A stretch of DNA of 64,000 nucleotides from Anisakis pegreffii. Lineage: Eukaryota > Nematoda > Chromadorea > Rhabditida > Anisakidae. The stretch spans positions 1-64,000 of the forward strand of contig JAPYMA010000597.1 in NCBI GenBank assembly GCA_035041965.1, written 5' to 3'. Shown here in pieces: positions 47,935 to 63,100 of this stretch. The position numbers and the translations under genes were made by a program. A model generated the notes under the pieces. The model searched no databases. It had not been told where the DNA came from and saw only the letters and a program-made list of their open reading frames with translations. Position 1 is the stretch's first letter. Every line of letters begins with the position of its first letter.

Positions 47935-49177
47935 TGTTACATCAAAGGCGATCATGGTCCCGAATGGATGAAGAAAGCATCAGAAGGAAGCAAGCATTGA
48001 TCTGATGTGGTGAAGAGAAGAGGTATTTGATTTTTATATGGGTATTTTGGGTGCGGAATAGAGATTTACGTACTTGTATTTGGCGTATAAGAAGGTTTTC
48101 ATGTTGGAGATTCATAAAAGTTTACTGAAGACAAGCGAATGATATTATCTAGGAGGTTAGGTTGACTCCATGTGATATTAGATAGATAAAGACGATTTTT
48201 GATTTATTTTTGACATTATGTGATTATGCGAATGGTTTATGTCGCTGAAGATGAAGAAAAACAGTGAAGCGATCGATGCATAATGTGAATTTAAATTTGG
48301 GTGGGTGAAAGGGGATGGGCGTATTTAGTTGAATGGCGATCGGATATTATAGGGTAATGAAATGATTAAGTGCCATTAATGGTGGGATGCATTGCGTTCA
48401 CTGGATCGTGACTGATGCTTAATCGATGGCTTGAATGCATCTTGTAAGATAGCATTAATGATTGTTCTTGATGTGTGTTTAATTGGCGAGTAATTTAATT
48501 GAGATTCTTGACGAGTGTTCCTTCCCTCTTTGATTTTGTTCGTATTCATCTGTTGGCGAATGTGTTTTCCATAGATTCCATTATGCTTCATTGTTAATTA
48601 TTCATTATCAGTTCACTTTTTTCATACAATTCCCATTTCGCATTGTTTTTTGTTGGTGTGTCGTTTGAGGTTTTTTTTGAAGTTGTTTAGTTGATTGTAT
48701 TGTTTGTTTCTGCTTGGTATTGGTATTAGATGATGTTTTAATTTGCTCGCAGAGCACAGGAAATGAGGATGACTTCGAGTACTCTCATAGGATTGTTTTT
48801 TAAGTGCCCAAATCCTATGACAGGATCGAATAAGGCTACGGTTTATGATGTTCATCATTTTTTGCCGTTTCGGAAAATTTCATATCATCGATGAAGCGTT
48901 TCGAAAGCTGTCTGAATGAATGTAGCACTTTATAATAATCCTAATAATGAAAGTAATAATGCTCTACGAACGATAATAATAACGTTCAAGTAGACATTTT
49001 GCGGCTGCCAGGAATATGCAATAGACTGATTGCGGAGAGATTATCTGTTGAGCTTATAGCGACAGCAGCGATATCCATGGATTTAATAAGCGATAGTAGT
49101 AGTGATCATAGAAGCAGGAAGGAGATTAATAACTCAGTAATCCAATTTTGAAGGTGATATTCATTAAACATTTTGAT

Positions 49178-49385
49178 ATTAGCTATAATAAAAACAGCAA
49201 TGAAACTAATAATAATGAGAAAAACAGAAGTAACGGTAGCAATAATAATAACAAATATAGTAATAATAATAATAATAATAACAGTAATAATAATGATAGT
49301 AATAATCATAATAATATTAATAATGATAACGATATTACTAATAATAATAATAATAATCATAATAATGATAGTGATGAATCAAAAA
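49178..49385. repeat. AAT/GAT-rich microsatellite
   Basis: About 200 bases dominated by AATAAT, AATGAT and related trinucleotides, producing poly-Asn and poly-Ile open frames in different frames that should be ignored. Confidence 0.85.
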
Positions 49386-52300
49386 GGTGTATAGTGACGT
49401 GTCTATTGAATTGATTTGCTTTGAAGCTTATGCAATACGTTATGAATGCATTTGCTTTGAAGCTGACGATTAGAGCTAATTATATGCTTACTTACATAAG
49501 CTTGCACGCTTCTTTCATTTTTGCGCTTTACTATTCTTCTGCACACTCGCTCGTACATTATTATTATACCTTAGCACGTTCAGCACTCTGATTGCTAATA
49601 TCTTATCTAATCTTATCTTACTTCTTTGAAGGCAACTCAACTGGTCATGTAAGCAGCAGCAGTCTTATTTCATGCAATACTTTACGTTATTTCATAGACT
49701 GCTCACCAACTCTATTTGGTCGCGTTGTCGTTTGTCTTGAATGATTTGTCGAAGACAAAATGAAAGCTTCTGAATAAATTGTTGGTATGGGGATAGTGAT
49801 GAATGAGTGGTGCGAGGAGGATTATTGAAGATGAAGATGAAATAAGCAAAGCAGTAGATTGCCAGGGGGCTTGCAAACAACTCAGCACGAGGCAGGCAGA
49901 TAGACAGGCAAGCGAGTAGACGAATCCATTTTGCGTCTTGAGTTGAATTGATTGTCTAAGTTGATAGTGGTGAATGAATATTTTGATTTTATTTTATTGG
50001 TTTATTAGATTTTATCGCTTTCAATGTTTGATAGCTATTGCTAACTTTAATTTTTGCAGTTCATTTGATTCAGTTTGTATCTTCGAAACTCCAATAACTG
50101 GGAGGGAGAGAGGGAATTAGCATCAGTTTCTAGCATGATGACGATTTACACAGTAGCAATTTGTCTGTTGCCATAGAAGTCTCGTTCGGATGACTCATCG
50201 CCTATAGAATTTTTATTAAATAATGGAATATGGCAATACATAGTTATGATTATTGCATATATAGCTGGTTGTTTTTTCGAACTTAATTCGATATAATTGT
50301 GTTGTATTTGTTTATTTATTTGTTGAAAATGGCTCTATATTGTCGTTGTATTTATTTTTTAGTTGTATATTTATTTATTGATTATTTATTTATTTATTGA
50401 AAAATCATGAGAATTTAGATGAGTAATTGAATAAACGAATAAATGTTATATGATTTATAATGTACATATATGATGATGTGTGCGAGTTTGTTTACTTTTA
50501 TAGTAGAATTTTATTTGTGTGATTGTCGTTGGTTTTTTGTGATTTGGGATGTATACGTTTCGCAGTTTGGATAGGTGATTGATAGGGATGTTTATCGCGG
50601 TTGGCGTGTTTATGCGACGGAAAATTTTAGCCATTTTTGATTTGTGGTGGTCAAACTTGTGATGATTTATTCGATGTGATCGATTTGTTTTTTTTTGTTG
50701 GATGTGTACAAATATTGAGATGTATACGTGAACGATTGATATTTATATTTATGGAATGCGTATGGTTTATGAATAATGAGGGTAATTTGACTTATTAATG
50801 TTGAAAATTTGTTTTTGGGTTTTTTATTGTTTTGTTTTCGAAAGATTGTTGCGGTGACGAGCATGAAATTTGATTGAATGCTGGAATTTTTTGTGATTTG
50901 TTGAATTGTTTATTGTTGACAGAACGAGACAAGGGAAAGCGAAAGAAATGCTGATAGCGATGATTAATTCGATTGCATGTTTTGTTGGAGTGTGAGAAGG
51001 AGGAGGCCTAATGTGGCCATTCCATCGAGCATGCGAGAAAGATGCGAGGTAGGGAACGGGTGTTTGGATATGGTTATGGATTTGATTCATTTTTTGTAAA
51101 TATTTTATTGGTTTGCTTGTTTGCTTGTTTTTGTTATTTCCTTCACTATTCGATGAGTTTCGTGGTGAAAGTATTTGAGGTTTGAGCATTATTGAATGCG
51201 TTTCATCAATGTGCTGCGAGATCTTCAAATTTTGAAGATTTTCATTTGAAACATTTATGCCGTATGTGATCGCGTTGACGTTTTTGTATTAATTGTTCGA
51301 TCGAATTCGACTTCGTTGTTGATACGGTGGTGTTTTTGTGTTTTGATGAAAGCAGCAAATGTATTTATTTATTTATTTATTCGTTCGTTTATTTGTTCAA
51401 TTCCTAGAATGCTAAAGTCTGAATAAAACGTTAACGAACAGTTTTATTTTGAATAGTAATGGTTTTGAAATTGGTTCCTTCGCAATGGATCCAAGTCCAA
51501 GTGAGAGTATCTTGGATATTTTTGTGCAGTTGTGCAGTATATTTATGAGTGTCGTCGTTGATTTGAATGTTATGATGTTTTTGAGGATAACGACAACTTT
51601 TGTGAATTTTTTTGGATGTTATCGTTAGCATTTTGTTTATGTGCATGTATCAAAATGAGCTGATTATGTGAGGAATTTTCAATAGTATGGATGATACTTT
51701 TTTGACCATACAATGCGTAGGTGTTTGAGCCCAAAGTGTTTGTTGCGTAGAATTCGAAACGTGATTTTGGAATACTTTCATGAAATTTTCATTTTGTTTA
51801 TTGCTTCGGGAATTTTGCGCCCACTCTAGCGGCGCTCATGATGATTTATTCCACACGCTTAAAGAAAATTCTTAAATTTGTTTGAGAAAAACGCACCATC
51901 TTGGGAGTTGCTGTTGTAATCCCCAAACAATTGTGTATTGAAATTAAAAAAAAAGGTTGTGGCGGTTTGGAATCCGTTTTGGAATCATTGGTCATGTATT
52001 ATATGTGCATGACGTGCCTATGATCTGTCATAGTTAATTCCATCATTCCATCCATTGTCATCCATCATTGTGAAGTTATGTGTATGCGTGATCCATCCAC
52101 CACCACTATGACCAGCACTTTAAGCTGACTGGGCAACCGACTGGCTGGTTGGCAATTACGTTGGCTGGCTGTTCACATGACTTTTGATTCTGAGATGGGA
52201 GAGAGAAAAAGGAGTAGAAGGACGAGGGATACAGTATAGTATTTGCGTGATGAATGTGAATCGTCATGTGTCATAATGGATTTATTTTACCGAATGCGAT

Positions 52301-53579
52301 ATCAATTTAATAGAATATTACGCGATAATATATCACATTTCCAGTAAACGCCCAAAGCAGTTTATTTCATTTCGTTTCATTTTATTCGATCGTTTTTTTC
52401 ACTTAGTAGTCGGTTGATGGATGACCATAATTGTGTGTATGAACGAGTGTATATGGCCATTATTTATGCGATGCTATTGGTTTATCTAGGTTTAGCTTAG
52501 GTTGGTAAAGTATCCATTAAGATTATTTATGGTGGATTAAGGTTGTTGTTGTTATTGTTGTTGTGCATATATGTGCATAGTTGATTTATGTTTGTTTGAA
52601 GGTGGATGGATTTCTGGGTTTTGGTTAGTTAGGTGGGTAGATAAATGATGCATTTGAGAGGTGAGATTTATCGTGGAGATGATGAGATGTCGAAGCAGTA
52701 AACACGCGAGTATATTTTCGTGTTGAGTTCGTTCACCTTTGGCACGGGACGGACAATTTATTTAGAATAGAATAGTTTTCATTTGTGTTTGTGTTGTAAA
52801 AGGAATATTTTTTATGAAAAAGAAAATTTTGAATGATTGAGGTTATGATGCAATATGACGAATGCGGACATTTTATTCTACTACTGTAATTTCTCAAATA
52901 CTTTCTACAAGGCTTATTGAGTAGCTGAAATTGATTTGATCAAGAATTTGTGTCGTTTCTAAATTTGGATGCTGCTAACAAATAATGGTGATGATTATGA
53001 TAATTGATGATTGTTTCTCGATGACTTAGAGAACAAATTTGCTATCTTTATCATCAGAATGCTTGGAGGCGTATAATTGTCGTATTGGAATTTAAAAACT
53101 GATCAGATGATTTTTTGGTTTTTTCGTTGGAGAGAAGAATTTGTGTAGAGCATCAAGAGTAAAGATTATTTTAGATTATTTTAGTATGAAGAGTACAGAT
53201 TAGGTGTGGTCGGATTATTATTTTATGATTAGCTAATGATGCTCGATGACGCGTTTAAATATGAATCTAATGTGAACTTCATGCAGAAATAAAATTATAA
53301 GTTGACAACGACAGGACGGTGGCACAACGTAGAGTTAGCGCTGAGAGTGAGTGTGAGTCTAATTGTCTTCGTGATTTAATTAGTGCTTGTTCGTGACTGA
53401 ACGGTGATAGATGCGGAAAAGAAGAGCAGATAGTCAGCATTGGTATTGTGTTAGGAACATATTTTGCAGTGTTGAGGACTATTTTGAAGGATATTCTGTC
53501 GATATTTTGATAGGGTTCATCTGAAAGTTCATAGTAATCAAATGGAAGAATATATGTATGTAAATGGGAATCAGTAGAA

Positions 53580-53790
53580 CTGGGGTCCCCGTAGGGGAGG
53601 GGAAATTACCCATTTTGGGTAATTTCGGGATGACGGGGGGTAATGGAGGGGTCGGGGAATTAGTTCTGATGTTATGCGTAGAAACAGCTGGAGAGTGGGG
53701 TGGTATCCACACTCGGCTACTCCATTACCCTGTTCGATGACCTGTCAGACTATCGAAGGGATAATGGAGTAGACGAGTGTGGGACCACTG
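53580..53790. mobile_element. hAT-like nonautonomous element (~211 bp)
   Basis: The right end GGGACCACTG is the inverse of CAGTGGTCCC; the left end CTGGGGTCCC matches it with two changes. The interior has the same TTACCCATTTTGGGTAATTT palindrome and GGTAATGGAGG block as the copies at 31894 and 39070. Its right half resembles 36625-36725. Flanks share TAGAA. Confidence 0.65.
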
Positions 53791-54570
53791 TTATAGAATG
53801 AAATTTGATATAGAATAGCTTTAATAGTCTCTTAAGGAATGGATGATACATTCAGATGTGTGTTCAAACTGTTTATTTACTTACTTTTTTCAATGGTTTA
53901 TGCGATTCAGTAAGTTCTGATGAATAATGACGGCGTTTGGGTTATTCATTCGTGTTTTTGTGAGGATTGCGATGGTGTTAAATGATGCCATTAGACAGAC
54001 AGACGCGGTGGGATTGAACAGCTGTGAATGTGTGCAGCAACGATATGAGATATTGGAAAATTTGTTAGCAATTTAAAATGTGAAAGGAAAATTTTTATGG
54101 TGTTGAAATTTTTTTGCGATGGCCGTTGAAAAAGCTATGGAATGAATGAATTTGGTGAAATGCAAGTGCTAACGATCAGAGCTTGGAGCGTTGAATAGAC
54201 AGTGCTTAAAGCTTAAAGCTTAATTCTTTGAGATTGACGAAGAATGGAACACATTTTTTTTGGTTATTGTTATTGTTGTTGGTGAATTTTTATGTGATTT
54301 GGTGTGTGTGTTGAATGGAGGAAAAATTCGGTTCGTTTAGAATTATCGCAATTTATTTCATTTGGCTAACAAAATTGTTCCAAACCAAAAAGTAAGAAAG
54401 ATTTGGTCTGAGAAGTGAAATGGTTTAAAGAGATTCGATTTTTCGTTCGTTCAGTTTTTCCGTTTTGATTTGAAAGAAGAAAAACAAACGAAGTGAAAAA
54501 TTGTTCAGTTGTTAACGATCGCCATTGTGAGAAGGAGGGTTATTTGCCGGTCGGACGGACGATCGCCAGA

Positions 54571-54576
54571 GTAAGT
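54571..54576 (+). other. possible donor of an untranslated exon for the HEATR5 homologue
   Basis: GCCAGA|GTAAGT closes a slightly GC-richer stretch (about 54510-54570) 2 kb upstream of the HEATR5 start. Nothing else supports it, and the start codon region has only weak acceptors (for example AGTTTAAAG near 56575). Confidence 0.15.
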
Positions 54577-56592
54577 AGTGGTTTAGTTGAATTTGTGAAT
54601 GTGCATGAATAGATGGATGCATGAGTGAATAAGCGTCGTCGTCGTTCGTGTTCGAATAGAAGCATTGGTAATTGGATAAGCGTAAGCGCCGTGTATTGTG
54701 CGGTTGTTAGAGAATTTGGATTTTCTTTCGTGGACTTTATGTTGGATTTTATGTTGATCGCTTCTTATACGTTCCACTGAATAGATCATGCTTGATGTGT
54801 GTATTCGAACGCATTTCACTCGGTTTTCTTTTCGTTTTTCATCATTTTTACGTTTGGGCTTTATTGTGTTATTCGCTTATGCTTATGCCATATTTCGAGT
54901 CTGAATTTCGAGTCGTTTTGTTGCGTTCATTTGTAAAATCAATTCTTAAAATTCGTATATCTGGCTTTGTTTAGGTTGCCTCATTCATTCGTTCATTCAG
55001 ATCAATGAGCGTTTCTTCGAACAAACCAAGTCATCTCGCTTTTCTTTTCTTATAATAGGGAAGTATGGGTTTAAAAAATGCAATTGAGAAGCAGTGCTTC
55101 ATTTTGAAAAAAATTTTTTTCAAATTATAATACTTTTAGATGCACACAAGTTAGTATAGAAACGTTTTTAAGTGCATGTAAATAAGTGTATGCAAAATAC
55201 GCATTAGTCATTTAATGTAAAATGTCTAATGTTCACACTTTATGGAGTGTTTTGAAGGGACGTTTTTGAAAATAGTAAGTTGAACGAATGTACAGTAAGT
55301 GAATATGATTGAAAAACAACGATGCAAATAAGGGAAAGAATTAGCTGAGAAATCGAAAAAGGAAATGAGAACAAAGGTGGAAAATAGAGACAAAATGATT
55401 GGATTTTAAAATGAATTGAAAGAAAAATGGATTGAAGTGAATGAAAGTGCTGATTGATGTTCATTTGTAGCGTTTTGATGGCGTTCATGAATGGTTAATT
55501 CGATCGACTCTTATTGCATTATTGCATTTGCGTACTTTTGACATAATCGAATTGAGGAAATGCGTCGAATTGTTTTTGCAGTTCGACGTTGGGAAAATGT
55601 TCAATTTCATGTTTATAGTGATGGATAGATGGATGATGGATTTTGTTTCTTTTTTGTGTTGTGCTGTGCAACTTTATGGGCAGTATAAATGTTAACGTTA
55701 ACATCCATCGAGGATTGACATTGGCAAATGAAATGTTTTAGTTTACGTGTATGATTGAATATTTGTTCGGAATTTATTTCGCACTCGTAAAAGAGACAGT
55801 CATCAGTCGTCAGTCAGTTGGTCGCCCAAGAGAATCGCTAAAATATTTCAATATCAACTGGTAATGATTAGTAATTAGTAGTGATTGGTAATACAATTAT
55901 TGATGATCAGTAAAAAAGTAATCAATTAGTAAATTTGTATGGACTCATAAATCTCTCATATCAAACGTATGCTGCCCATTTATATTTGTACGTGTTTTTA
56001 TGTGTTCAAATAGACTAGAATATTTGAAACGTAATGCAGTTGATAACAGACTTTGATCATATGATATTCAGTTTTTAAAAATTTTAAAACGTTGAGAGAT
56101 AACGATTTTTTGTTGTGAATAAATGAGCAGTTAGTTGTGATTGCATATGAACGAGAATCGATGCAGTGAAGGAGTGGTGCCTCGGATACGAGGAAACCAA
56201 TAATTGTTCGCAAATGATTAGCGATACTTGAATACCGTATTGTGTGCATTCAGTAATTGTGTACGAATTCGGGGATTAGTTGATTTGAGGACAAGAATAC
56301 TTACACTTATTTGTTTACATATGAGACTGAATGGTTTATAGTCTTGATAAGTTTAGTCTCTGTCTTGATATGATAATAACACTGTTTATAATGATATTGA
56401 TGTTGTGAGGCTGAGCCAGGCTAGGATTGGGCTTGTATCTATTATCTATTATTATTCGTTTACTGTTTGTGATGTTTTTGTAATGCGCTTGAATATATCG
56501 GTGACGTGTTTTTGAAGACTCGATGATGTAAGCGATTGAAAAGTATGATTATGTTTCAATGGTCAAAGTTTAAAGGTAATCCAACGCGATAA

Positions 56593-59500
56593 ATGGAGCA
56601 ATCGAATTCGTTGCTCCTCAATGAAGATGCACTGAAACAGTGCGCAGATCCAAAGAAACCAGTTTTTATTTATGAATGGTTACGATATTTGGATACAATA
56701 TTACCAGTCACACAAAAGGTTACGTTTTGTGTTTGTCATTTACTAGTTACATATTTAAACCAAATATCAATTTTTTGTGTGGATTTTGGATTGTTGCTGA
56801 GATTTTAAGATGAGTTTAGTAATTTTGTAATTAGTTGATTTAAGTCTGATGGTTCTATCGAGGGAGCTACCCACAGTGATGGATAGAAATTTGCACTAGC
56901 CTCGAGGTTCGAAGAATAAGTGAAGAGGAGTGAGGAATGCGTTAGGAACCCCGCATGCAGGCCAAGAATTAATGATATCCACCCGTGTCCACCTAGTCAA
57001 ATATGCACACGATTACTACTGATAGAAGAAAATCCAAAATGATTGCCATGTTGAGAAACTCGGCAGTGAAACGAGAAGCAGTGTAATTTTAGTGAAAGCA
57101 ACGCTTTTTAACTGATGAATTGATTTAGCAGCATGGAAATTTGTGAGGAAATGAATTGGTTGAATGAGAGAGGATAATGGTTTGGGATTATATCCGAGTA
57201 TATTCTCTTGATTGTGATGAAATTTCAGGCAGACATAAAGAGTGTTCAAAAACAATTGGTTGACCAGTTGATATCACGTATTCTAACCGGGCCTGGTCCA
57301 CCAACGAGGATTCTTCTTGCAAAATGTATTGCTCAGGTTGGTAGTGATTGAATGAAATTACAAATATTACAAATATCAAATGAAGTATTACAAATATACA
57401 GAAGTATCAAATAACAAATATCAAATTACAGATATAATCAAGTATCAAATTACAAAATATCAGATAAATGTTTTTGTTTTCGAAATGAAAATAAGCATTG
57501 AAATTATACTATTTGAAATTTTGCTCTGATTTTATGAATTGAGTTTTGAGGTGTTTGCTTGATTTCAGATTTATTCGATTGGTGACACGTATAATTTGTT
57601 TGAGACGATAAACTTTTGCAATGATGTATTGAAAGGACGCGACGATTCACCGAGTCAACTTCCTGTCAAATTGTAAATATATCGTCGATTAATCACGAAT
57701 CGTTTTTGTGAAAACGATCGTCAAAAAACCCTCAATTCGAACCGTCAAACTAGAAATTAAAAGATCTAAAAGGAGTGAAAAACTCCATTCAATCACAGTG
57801 ACCATTCACTATAATATCAGAGCTTCCTTATCGCTCAGTACAGCGCAATCAATAATATTGCATTGCATAATGCTGTAAAGATTGAGAGGCCTGAGAAGGG
57901 AAATAGAAAAACTGTGAAAATTACGAATATTCGATGATGTGGAAAATTTCTCAAGCAAATGAAAAATCTCAAGAAAAAATCATCAAAAACTGTGAATTCA
58001 TTAAAAATTTAAATGTTCACCGAGCATTTAAAAGATGTTCACCAAATAATCATTCCATTAACGATTTTTCAAGCATTCGAAAGTTTGTAGCCTTTGAAAA
58101 TTTGCAAAATTCCATCGTTTTGGCAGGAAATAAACCAAAAGAGAGCAGCCTACTATCAAATAATCTCGAAAATGATCGTTTAGTTGAAAAAAATTGAGCA
58201 CTGAAATTACGAATTCGAATATTAGAACAACTATCATTTATGGTTTGCACTTCTGCGGAATTCTCGAAAATTTCATCACCGAAAATCATGTTTTTTCACA
58301 GAATCGCCCTCCACCAACCTAATCAAAACTAATGAAAATATTGCAAAATGAATTGTGCCAATGAAACAACAATATCTCAGGGCTGCGTTGGCATGTCTTG
58401 GAGCGATGTACGAGAGTTTGGGTAGACTGGTGGGTCGAAGTTACGAGGAATCCTATCATCATATGGCAAAATGGGTGAAGAATGCTGAGGTTAGACTAAT
58501 TTTCTTCATTATTCGTGTATGTAGAGAGGATGTTCAGAGGTGGGAGAGTGTGTGTAGTGCAGTGGTTGTGAGCGCAATTATTAGTAGGAGTTAGTCGAAA
58601 GTTCGATGAACGGCCATTGCATTGGTGAAATTTTGGATTGGCACTGACATTGGAGTTCACTTCACAATGATGAATTAGACACGACGGTCTTCTGAAAACA
58701 CGAGGTTGACATAATTAGTTGTCTGCTGAGGTCGTGAACTTTTGTCAGTGCTTTGGAAGAGGTATTTGAACGAGTGCTTTAGATAGCCTCTGTTTTGTTC
58801 TCAATGTATATGAGTTTCTACGCAATTGGCGAGTATTGAGAATGAATATGTGGATTTTGATAGCTTTTCCATTGGTGCGGATCTTAGGGGATTATGAAGT
58901 GGACTATTTTTTGAGACTGTGATATGTTAAGGTTGTTCTAGGAGCAGCTTTTAGCAGGTTTTATTTGATGTATTCCGATTGAATGTGAAGTATTTCAATG
59001 GGTAGCAATGGTATAGGAGCATTGTCGTTGGTCAGCGGTGGTATAGATATGAATGATAGATGCAGGAATTCTTGAGTTGAGCATGATGTGCTAGTGGATT
59101 CTGCGAGTGTTTGGTCATGGAATGGTTGATGTAAAATTAAAATTGATTTTAAAATTTACAGTCCCAAGGCCGTGCAGAACTAATGAATACATTCGCTAGA
59201 ATGGTCGTGGGACTTGGTACAGCGGCCTCATCGATTCATAAGGATCTCTATAAGATTGTTCGAAATCTGTTTAACGATCGCGTTATGTCAGTTCGAGTGG
59301 CTGCGATCAATGTGAGTGGATTTAGTTCAGCAATTTTTTGGTACTTTCAGTGATGATGAGTTGTTGACTTTTGATGTTTCATAGCTAGAATCAGTTCGAA
59401 TTGAGTGCAAAACGTTTTTACGGTAGTGGCGAAAAATTTGCTTTTCATCGATTGTTCAGATGTGATTGAGTTGATAAAATCGCTTGTTTCTTTCCATCAA

Positions 59501-60083
59501 AAAAAAATCAGTTTCTACTGAGAACACAATAGAATTTTGTTTTACGACTACAATTCGTTTACGGATTTTGGTCGTGAACCGATCGAAACAGTTGAGAAGC
59601 TTTGTTCACAAAACATGACAGTAGTTCGTGATCTTAGGAGAATTCAATAGAGTAATGCGTAGACCGTATGAAATTTACGGATGCTTAAGTTATCGTTCAG
59701 TTTTTGTTTTATTCCCTTTGTTTAGTTGAGAAGGATAAAGATTGATTTAGTCAACGGTAACTGTTTCCTATAAGCAGCTTGTATTGTATAAATATATTTG
59801 GAAATTGGAACATCAAAATTGAAATTCAGTTGAATGTTATGAAGAATTTGAGTGAATATTTCAGTGTTTATCAGCAATGGTCCCTGAATATTCATTTTTG
59901 TATACGAATGAAGTGGAGAGTATCAGCACACTGTGCTTTAAAGCGTTGGAATCGAGTAATTATGACGTGCGATTAGCTGTTGCGAGACTTTTTGCCGTTC
60001 TCTTTCATACGGCTAACAACCCACCGAAGGCTACCACTCCGGGTTAGTTATTATTATTATTTTCATCTGTATTATTATTATTA

Positions 60084-60136
<53 letters not shown>

Positions 60137-63100
60137 ATGACCTGGATTATTAATCGGTTATAATCTTATCGGTTATTGCTGATTAGCACATTTAGGGAGT
60201 AAACAGCAAACCGGTGCGTCCAATTCAGCGGCAAAGTTAACCACAGTTGAAGAGGCGTTTGGCATTCTGTCGGTTGGTTTTTTACGTGGTGGTATTGGTG
60301 GTTTCTTGAAGAGTGGATCGGCTGCAGTCACGGGCGGACAGAAGGAGATAAGGATTGGCGTTACATTAGTGAGTGTGTTGCTGCATTTTTTGGAGGAGAA
60401 TTTATTTTATTCGTTTGTAGTTTCTTTTATTTATTCGAAAAATTGGTATTGGGATTTATTTGCTGAAGAGAATTCATTTGTATACACATATGTATAAATG
60501 TAAAGAAACTAGAGACGCATTAAAATCATAAATGAATCAGAACTGAATGATTGAAAGGAGAGAAATCGCGTGTACGATTCGGCAATAATGTTGATGCATG
60601 ATATGTGAAATTGCGTTGTTTTTGTTTTTAGTTATTTCTTGGAATCTCGCTGCGCTTAAATTAAGTGAAAACTCGAAAAATTTGAATGAGTTTCGAATTG
60701 AATTTTGTTTATTTTTCAGTTCGTTTCGAAAGTCGATTGAAAATGACTGAAGAGAATGAAGTGTTGTTGTTATGTTTCAGGGATATATTGAACTCATCAA
60801 AGAATTAGGTTCCCTATGGCTCGAGAAGAACATGTTAATGGTGTTAAGGCATCTGGTGGAAGTGATCGCAAAATGTGGACCACTTGCATATACAAAGTAT
60901 GGAAGCTTTCATCGAAAATATCAAAAGTTTCACCCGACAATTTTCAAGTCTCATTTAGCCGTCATCATCTAATAATTTCACGATGAATCAAACGTGGAAT
61001 AGCTTAAGCGACAACTTGCATGGAAAAGAGATTGAAGCGATCAGTTTGTGAACGATAATTTAAGAAAGTGACTGAAATTTGCAGTAACCCAGCTCAAGCA
61101 GCCGAAGTGGTTTACATGCGTCGATGTATTGGCTACATTCTGAGGTGTACAATGGGTGCAATGTTAAGTGAACAAGCACAGATTGCTGTTTGTAAGCAGC
61201 TGGGTGCCATTCTAGCCGACTGCATCAATTCGTTCGGTTAGTTTGAAGTTATTATTGATGGAAAAGATGTATTGGGAAGGGATTATTTCATTCAAATTGA
61301 TTATTTGCAAAGTTTTTTGATAGCAGTCTATGGGTATGGTGGACTGTAGCGAGTAACTGTAATAAAAAACGAAATGTGGAGGTATGAATATGATAAAGAG
61401 AAAATGAGGTGTCTGATTTTAGGTTGTTTTTTGAGGGATAATGATGGTTGGTGAAGGGTTCATCGATGAGAATCTGATGAATTATAAAAATTTTTATGAC
61501 TGCATTATAGATTATAATCCCGATCCGGGTGTCGATCGTGTGCTAGGTCCAGAAGCGTACGCAAGCGCACAAGCATCGATCACAATACTTCTGGAGATAT
61601 CGTGTTTGGTTCGACAAATCGGTACGGCTGTAACACCATTATTTGTTGAAGCATCAGGTTAGGGTTGTTTCATTCGGTTTTTCTTTCTTTTAAATGGTGC
61701 ACCATTCAGTCTTCAGAACATTCTATATATGGAAATTCAGTTATGAAATAGCAGTAATTCAAGAAAAGTAGCAAAGATGAATGTTGAAAGAGATAACTGA
61801 AAGAAGTAGTGTTTCGTTACTGTTTATGAGTTAAAATGGATATTTTACAGGTATAATGGAACCGATATTCGCGTGTTTGCTGCATCCAATTCAAGCCACT
61901 CGTGTAGCTGCGGCATGGTGTCTGCGATGCGCTACGATTAGTGTACCGTCGCAGTTGACACCGTTAATTGATCGGTGTATCAGTAGGTTAGTGGTGATGA
62001 TGTCGTTGATTGATTTCATTTGGATATGTCCAAGTGTATGTTCAACTAATGAGGAGTTATATTTTGATAACCGTTGCAGATTGGAGCATATGAAAGTATG
62101 TGGCGATGCGATAAGTGGTTACTCGCTAGCTTTGGCAGCGCTTCTAGCCGGTTCATCGGATTGTAAATTGGGTATTCCGAATGGCAAATCGAAGTTTGTT
62201 TCACTGTAGTTATTCTCGTTGTTTAGTGTCATTCTTATTCTTCTTCTTCAAAATTTATGCCAGTCCATAAGCTTTCTGATTCGAAAAATTTTCTTTTTCT
62301 ATTGTGGTCGGTCGTCTTCTCGTATCTGTCCACTTCGTTTCGTTTCTAGGCAAGTTTTCACGGTAGCTGAGGATATGATTAAAACAGCGTCACAAGCGAG
62401 TCGTCTCGCACAAGTGAAAACTCAGGCCGGATGGACGTTGATCTCTGCTGTGCTCAAGTTAGGTTCGTTGGTGAAGTGGAATTCTTTGTTTTCAAAAAAT
62501 TATGTATATTTACTACAATGAACTGAAATGTTCTCCTTTGCATATTATGTTTTATTGTTGTGGGCATTTTATGCGTTTTAATGCTATCATATAAGATGAC
62601 TTAGTTGTGATGTATATCACATTTGAGAGGTTATCAATAATCGAATGCATTTCAATGAGATGATTGACAGTGAACTGATTAATTAGCGTATTATTAGTAA
62701 TATATTATTTTTGTGCTCATTGTCAGAATTCTCAGAATGAATGGCGTTCTTTTGTGCAAGCTAGCAAATAATTTTATAAATGATGCTGTGAAGGTAGTCT
62801 AGGATGGATATGACTAGAAAATCAGGACTGATTTTAGGCTGATTTGGCTAAGCAAGAGATAGGAGGTGTCTGTTGGGTATAACAGGGGCGGAATAACAAG
62901 TGATGAAGCAGTGCTATTGTTCCCGAAAAGAAGATAATCCAGTGATAGTAATGGAAGTTTTAGGACGGTCATCAGTGCAGAGTTGCTTGCCGCGGTTGTT
63001 ACTGTTGTGGAAGAGTACATTCCCGCGATCGATCAAAGAGGCTGAATCCGAAAAGAATCGGGGGGATGCGTTCACGTGGACGTGTACACTGGAGGCACGT

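Larger units (their letters stand above)
47935..56592. other. 8.7-kb interval without a supported gene
   Basis: T/G-rich plus strand with several microsatellites, one hAT-like element (53580-53790) and many short antisense open frames that are composition artefacts, including the 134-codon one at 50824-51228. A possible untranslated exon ends at 54570 (CGCCAGA|GTAAGT) and could belong to the HEATR5 homologue. Otherwise I see nothing. Confidence 0.5.

Noticed and set aside
49148..49414. Poly-Asn and poly-Ile frames
   Set aside because: Translation of an AAT-type microsatellite in several frames.
50824..51228. 134-codon minus-strand frame
   Set aside because: Antisense to T/G-rich sequence, low complexity, no family similarity.
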